Assembly: GCF_000205025.1 (NCBI RefSeq) | Contig: NZ_GL883740.1 | Location: forward strand, 1 to 64,000 | Source: Parasutterella excrementihominis YIT 11859 | GTDB taxonomy: Bacteria > Pseudomonadota > Gammaproteobacteria > Burkholderiales > Burkholderiaceae_F | DNA: 64,000 bases | Reading direction: 5' to 3' | Shown: positions 60,309 through 64,000 of the stretch, piece after piece | Position numbering within the stretch: the first letter of the stretch is position 1 | Layout: each line of letters begins with the position of its first letter | Notes under the pieces: generated by a model | Database searches by the model: none | The model's input: the letters and a program-made list of their open reading frames with translations, nothing else | Told to the model about the DNA's origin: nothing | Position numbers and translations under genes: made by a program

Positions 60309-62195
60309 TTAGTTTTCCTCGTCGTCGATGATTACAGGGACGCGGCCCTTCATCAGATGTCCGCCGCCGAGCGAGGCAAAGAACTGAGCGTTCGGAAGCT
60401 TGCCGAGATATTCCGAAGGAATGATCTCTTCGCGCACGGCCGTGCGCTTGTGAGAAGCACCGCCTTTAAAAGAAGGTAAGCCGATATGCGTATCTGCATG
60501 GGTCGACAACGTGGTGTCGACATTGTGGATATACGTCTTACCGAAGGTCTCCGTGACGAAATCCTGAGTCTCTCGATCTTTACAGCGAAGAGCGATTAAG
60601 TTATTGCAGTTGCCGAGCACCATGCGTGCCGCATGGACAGAACCCAAGCGATGTGCCAAGTCAGGGACGGTCTGAATCGCAATCGTTGTGTAAACACCGC
60701 CCTCAGCGCCTTTATTAAGCAGTTCAATTAAGGGCTGATTGATGACGTTAGAGGCTTCGTCGACATAGAGCGAAATACGAACATCGTTAAGTCCCAGGTT
60801 GTATCGCTTTCCTGCATAAGCCGTTAAGTCGGATAAGAGCATGGAACCCACGGCAGAAGCAATCATGTTGTCCGACAAAGAGTCAAGGTTGACATAAAGG
60901 ACGCCCTTACATTTAACGAGGGACTCCATATCCCAGATGGGACGCTTATCGGAAGCGTCGGACGGATCAGGAGAGAGGGATTCTTCCAGAGGGCCGCTCG
61001 TGAGCATCGCAAAGATCGGCATGAGCGTTGCGGTAATTTTGGAATAGTGCTCTTTAGAGTGATGGAAGATCTTTAAGCATTCGCCGACGACCATCGTGTG
61101 AAGATAGGTTGGCAGTACGTTTTCGTACCAAGCCACCAGAACATTAAGTTCGTGGATGGCGTCAGTGCAGTTTTCTCTTCTTGCAGGAAGGAAGTATTCG
61201 GCTTGTTCTCTCCAGTCCGTGTCAGCATGCTGTTTGACCGCTTGGAGGATTAAGGCTCGGAGAAGATCTTCAATGCCTTTGTTAATGTTCTGAGACAAGG
61301 ACTTCAAAGAAGGCTTTTCTCCGAGTTCAATCATGGCGTCCGCAAAGGTCTTAATACAGGACCAGGCAAACTGCTTGAAGACGTTGTCTTCACCGGGTAC
61401 GACCGACATCACGCGAGTGGCAATCTGCGCACCGGTACTGAACACCGCAGTCACATCAAAACGAATCCCATCGGTTTTAGAACGGTTTCCGGGATGGAAA
61501 CGCAGCGGTTTTCCGCGGTCTGCTTTCTCGCAAGCTCGGCAAAACGCCTTGTACATACGGTCTGAACCTTTAGGATCAATGAAGATGACCGCATCGCCTC
61601 TCAGAATGGCCTGCGTCATGATGAAGTTCAGCATCACGCCTTTGCCGGCCTGAGTCGTTCCGACAATGAGAAGGCCGCCCTCAAAGTTTTTGAGGGCTCG
61701 GCGCAGTGTCTTCTCGGACGCGTCCAGCCCGTGAAGATACGACATGCCGATTTCTTCCGGCAGCTGAGTCTTGTCGTGACGATTAAAGAGACGATGCATA
61801 AAAGACGGGAGCATTAAGGTCGAGATATTGAGGCGAGACAAGTCATGGAGCTTTTGCGTGTGTTCCGGAAGCCACGTAAATCCGTACCCGATACAGACGG
61901 ATTTGTCGTCAAAGTCCCCTAACGCTCTGGAAAACTTCATGAGCTCCATCCGTCTGCCGGAAAGCAGACTTCTGGCTCTCAGAATGTGAAGGCCGTTAGA
62001 CAAGCGGTAGGCGCCCATCCCAAGCGTTAAAGACAGCAATGCGAAACTGAGATTTAAGGGAAGGATGTTTTGAAAACCCAGAAATGCCAGATAGGCCGAC
62101 GATACAAACCACGGAAAAACCGCGGCCAACTCATGGGATCGTCTGTACGGATGGCTTCGGCGCCTCCGGATAGCAGTATCTTCTCGGATGGTGAA
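60309..62195 (-). CDS. traD: Type IV coupling protein TraD
   Basis: 628 residues from ATG 62195; an in-frame ATG at 62288 would add 31 residues and overlap the upstream gene further. Two transmembrane segments lie near residues 25-70. Walker A is VGTTQAGKGVML (~177) and Walker B ISLYVDEASNV (~476). TraIAIQTVPDLAHRLG-type sensor residues and a short C-terminus match the SXT/TOL TraD subfamily. It brings relaxase-DNA to the transfer channel and pumps DNA. Its start overlaps the preceding gene by ~65 bases. Confidence 0.9.
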   Translation of the reverse strand, partial: FTIREDTAIRRRRSHPYRRSHELAAVFPWFVSSAYLAFLGFQNILPLNLSFALLSLTLGMGAYRLSNGLHILRARSLLSGRRMELMKFSRALGDFDDKSVCIGYGFTWLPEHTQKLHDLSRLNISTLMLPSFMHRLFNRHDKTQLPEEIGMSYLHGLDASEKTLRRALKNFEGGLLIVGTTQAGKGVMLNFIMTQAILRGDAVIFIDPKGSDRMYKAFCRACEKADRGKPLRFHPGNRSKTDGIRFDVTAVFSTGAQIATRVMSVVPGEDNVFKQFAWSCIKTFADAMIELGEKPSLKSLSQNINKGIEDLLRALILQAVKQHADTDWREQAEYFLPARRENCTDAIHELNVLVAWYENVLPTYLHTMVVGECLKIFHHSKEHYSKITATLMPIFAMLTSGPLEESLSPDPSDASDKRPIWDMESLVKCKGVLYVNLDSLSDNMIASAVGSMLLSDLTAYAGKRYNLGLNDVRISLYVDEASNVINQPLIELLNKGAEGGVYTTIAIQTVPDLAHRLGSVHAARMVLGNCNNLIALRCKDRETQDFVTETFGKTYIHNVDTTLSTHADTHIGLPSFKGGASHKRTAVREEIIPSEYLGKLPNAQFFASLGGGHLMKGRVPVIIDDEEN

Positions 62196-63036
62196 CATTA
62201 GGAAAAGGATTAAACGTATGGTTAAAGACTTCAAGCGGGATGTATTTGTCTCGCTTGGAGCGGTAATAGACTTCGTGGTTGAGATCAAGACAAGGTTTAA
62301 GCGGACGGACTTTAGAAAACTTTTCCCCGCGGCTTAGCGCCTTGTTCCGATAACGTCTAAGACACTGGTTGAAGTATTCGGCCTTTAAAGGAAGAAGCTT
62401 TCTAGCTTTTTCCCGCCACTCGTACCATTTCTGATAAGTAATGATTTCGTGTGCGGTGTAGGTCTGACTCATCTTCTTCAGCACTTCGCGCTCTCTCGAG
62501 CGCTGGTCGGATTTACTGAGCTTTAAGACGATCTTTCGGGTGTACTTGTACGGCTCACGAGTCTGCATACGTTTAAGGCGATCTCTTTTGGCTTTAGTCG
62601 CCATAAGCTCCATGTATTCGTCGACGTAGAAATGTCGATGGCAGAGCTGGATCTTTCTGCTTTCCTTCTGTGCTGAAGTAATACACCTGGAAGATTTGTT
62701 CCTCTTTGACCTGTATTCCTTAGCTATTTCTTCCCATGTCAGCTTTTCTTTGGGTTTTACGGTGTATTCGTATTCCGGTCTTAGGTAACGGATCGGCAGA
62801 TACCAGATCTTCCTGCCGTAAGGATCTTTACGGTTTTGAGGATGTTTATGGTCGCGGGAGATCACCTTTAACTTGTCAATCGTTAAGATGACGTCCGGAT
62901 TGTCCATGAAGAGGGCTCTCATGGCTGCGCGAGACAACATCATTTTGTCCCAGTCCGACAATTCGTCGAATTTCTTCCTTGTTTCCGTACGGCTCAAGAT
63001 GATCTTGTCTCGAGAGGGTAAATGGAGTGTAGCCAT
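62131..63036 (-). CDS. Basic protein of unknown function preceding traD
   Basis: 301 residues from the second ATG (MATLHLPSRD); an ATG five codons upstream is possible. Very rich in Lys, Arg and Tyr; no signal or membrane segment. Residues 20-60 (ELSDWDKMMLSRAAMRALFMDN) look helical. Several paired aromatic/His residues (HRHFYVDEYMEL, NHEVYYRSKRDKY) suggest nucleic-acid binding, but no family was recognised. It overlaps traD, so it probably belongs to the transfer operon. Confidence 0.65.
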   Translation of the reverse strand: MATLHLPSRDKIILSRTETRKKFDELSDWDKMMLSRAAMRALFMDNPDVILTIDKLKVISRDHKHPQNRKDPYGRKIWYLPIRYLRPEYEYTVKPKEKLTWEEIAKEYRSKRNKSSRCITSAQKESRKIQLCHRHFYVDEYMELMATKAKRDRLKRMQTREPYKYTRKIVLKLSKSDQRSREREVLKKMSQTYTAHEIITYQKWYEWREKARKLLPLKAEYFNQCLRRYRNKALSRGEKFSKVRPLKPCLDLNHEVYYRSKRDKYIPLEVFNHTFNPFPNVHHPRRYCYPEAPKPSVQTIP

Positions 63037-63135
63037 AGTAAAAAGCTTCAATAGGTATTCGTTAGGTACAAAACTCCCCCGATCGGCCGTAAAAACGGTC
63101 GATTTGGAATGTTTTGAGAATTAAAAGGAGGACGC

Positions 63136-64000
63136 TTAAGCGGTTAAAGCTGCTTGTATTGCTTTAGCAGAAGACTTACCTGAAGAAGGCGTCTTTGCGG
63201 GAGTTTTAGGCACCGGTTTGAGTTCTTCTTTAGCTTGAGTCGCGGCTTTAGCTATTTTTGCTGTCGGTTTGGCTGAAGCTTTTGGTTTAGCAGCTGATTT
63301 AGCCGCCTTTGCAGTCTTGTTGGCCTTGGCAGTCCGGACTACAGAAACGTCCTTTGACTTCGCGGCTTCGTTGGATGCCTGAGGGTTAGCAGACGAAAGA
63401 GCTTTTGGCTTTCGACCACGTTTAGCCCTCGGAGGATTCTGGTCAGGAGGAGCTGCGTGTGGTTTGGGCTGATCGGACGTTGCAGTATTTGCTTTAGGTT
63501 TTGCAGCAGAGGTAGGTTTTACATCACTTGGGACCTTTTGCTTTTCAGCTTGTTTGACCTTCGGTGCGGTATCTGCATTCTCAGGAGCATTAGCGGTTTG
63601 AGTGTCTGCTTTCTTTTTGCGGCCGCGTTTAGCTTTAGGCTTTTCTACATCAGTCGCAGAGGACGTTTCGGATGGGGAGCCGACAGACGGATTCTTTGAA
63701 TCAGAGGGTTTGTCAGATTTGCTTTGAGCATTAGAGGAGGATGGCTTGGTTTGCTGAGCTACGAATTGAGCCCAGGTTTTAGTTGCCGCATTTTCTTTGG
63801 AATTAGCGTTAGCTTCTTGAGAAGTCTTGTTGTTCGACAAGTTGTCCGATTTATCCTTGTTCTTCAAAGAAGCCAGTCTCTTGATTTCAGCATCCATTTC
63901 CATATCGGCAAGTTTTTCCAGATGGATAGAGGATTTTTCTACAGACTCATTAAGTCTTTGAACTAACTGTTGCTGTAGCTCCGGATTGGCGACTTCTTTG
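63136..64000 (-). CDS. Partial: Lys/Ala/Pro-rich protein with two AT-hook-like motifs
   Basis: The frame is open through the window edge (reading ...NPELQQQLVQRLNESVEK upstream of the first in-frame ATG at 63903), so only the C-terminal ~287 residues are seen. Composition is low-complexity and disordered, with AK/PKA repeats near the end. Two AT-hook-like cores, KRGRKKKA and KRGRKPKA, lie about 75 residues apart. It could be the tail of a relaxase or of a nucleoid-like accessory protein of the element; there is no catalytic motif in view. Confidence 0.6.
   Translation of the reverse strand, partial: KEVANPELQQQLVQRLNESVEKSSIHLEKLADMEMDAEIKRLASLKNKDKSDNLSNNKTSQEANANSKENAATKTWAQFVAQQTKPSSSNAQSKSDKPSDSKNPSVGSPSETSSATDVEKPKAKRGRKKKADTQTANAPENADTAPKVKQAEKQKVPSDVKPTSAAKPKANTATSDQPKPHAAPPDQNPPRAKRGRKPKALSSANPQASNEAAKSKDVSVVRTAKANKTAKAAKSAAKPKASAKPTAKIAKAATQAKEELKPVPKTPAKTPSSGKSSAKAIQAALTA

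Noticed and set aside
1-64000. CRISPR arrays
   Set aside because: No evenly spaced repeats of 25-40 bases with unique spacers; the three 34-bp palindromes are too few and unevenly spaced.

Overview
The window looks like a chromosome segment of a gut-type betaproteobacterium, most likely family Sutterellaceae (Parasutterella/Sutterella-like). This is an inference from gene content: a Tat-exported flavoprotein fumarate reductase-like enzyme, FdhE, MtgA, a Fur-type heme/siderophore locus, rubrerythrin and moderate GC. About 40 kb of it carries integrative/conjugative element (ICE) cargo and a complete F-type (MPF-F) conjugation module.

Layout. 1-105 is the right end (omega-RNA/RE-like) of an IS200/IS605-type tnpB element whose body lies outside the window. 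478-19.3 kb is mostly core-type DNA: a catalytically degenerate M48/Ste24-like membrane protein, a UshA-like lipoprotein nucleotidase, an orphan amino-acid binding protein, an orphan DinJ antitoxin, a Tat-exported DsbA/DsbC-like protein, FdhE, MtgA, a Fur-box-preceded three-gene metal/heme locus (TonB receptor, SbmA/BacA-like ABC fusion, signal-less binding-protein-fold protein), an exported flavodoxin-fold protein, HicAB, tRNA-Glu(CTC), an AAA_14/DUF4143 ATPase behind three regularly spaced palindromic operators, a lipase-like lipoprotein and rubrerythrin.

19.8-24.8 kb is ICE-type: a Toprim primase followed by a MoxR/CobS-like AAA+ ATPase, a DUF3150-like protein and a CobT-like HExxH-VWA protein, with strong RNA hairpins between the genes. 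24.9-39.2 kb is accessory cargo: several antitoxin-only loci, a Tat-exported flavoprotein and a truncated paralog cut by an IS607-like element (broken tnpA, intact tnpB), an AAA/PD-(D/E)XK ATPase, a Fic protein, three 34-bp palindromes, an ATP-binding transcriptional-regulator-like protein, a HigBA-like toxin-antitoxin pair, and an IS605-type element with a frameshifted tnpB that has truncated a prlF antitoxin.

39.3-64 kb is a minus-strand conjugation operon read from high to low coordinates: an AT-hook/disordered protein running off the edge, a basic protein of unknown function, TraD, DUF4400, a lytic transglycosylase, pilin TraA, TraL, TraE, TraK, TraB, a DsbC-like protein, TraV, TraC, TrbI, an S26 peptidase, TraW, TraU, TrbC, a TraN encoded as two coupled genes, TraF, TraH and TraG. 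Most junctions overlap by 1-4 bases, indicating translational coupling. No relaxase or integrase is inside the window, so the element's borders cannot be fixed here. All family assignments come from reading motifs by eye; no database search was run.
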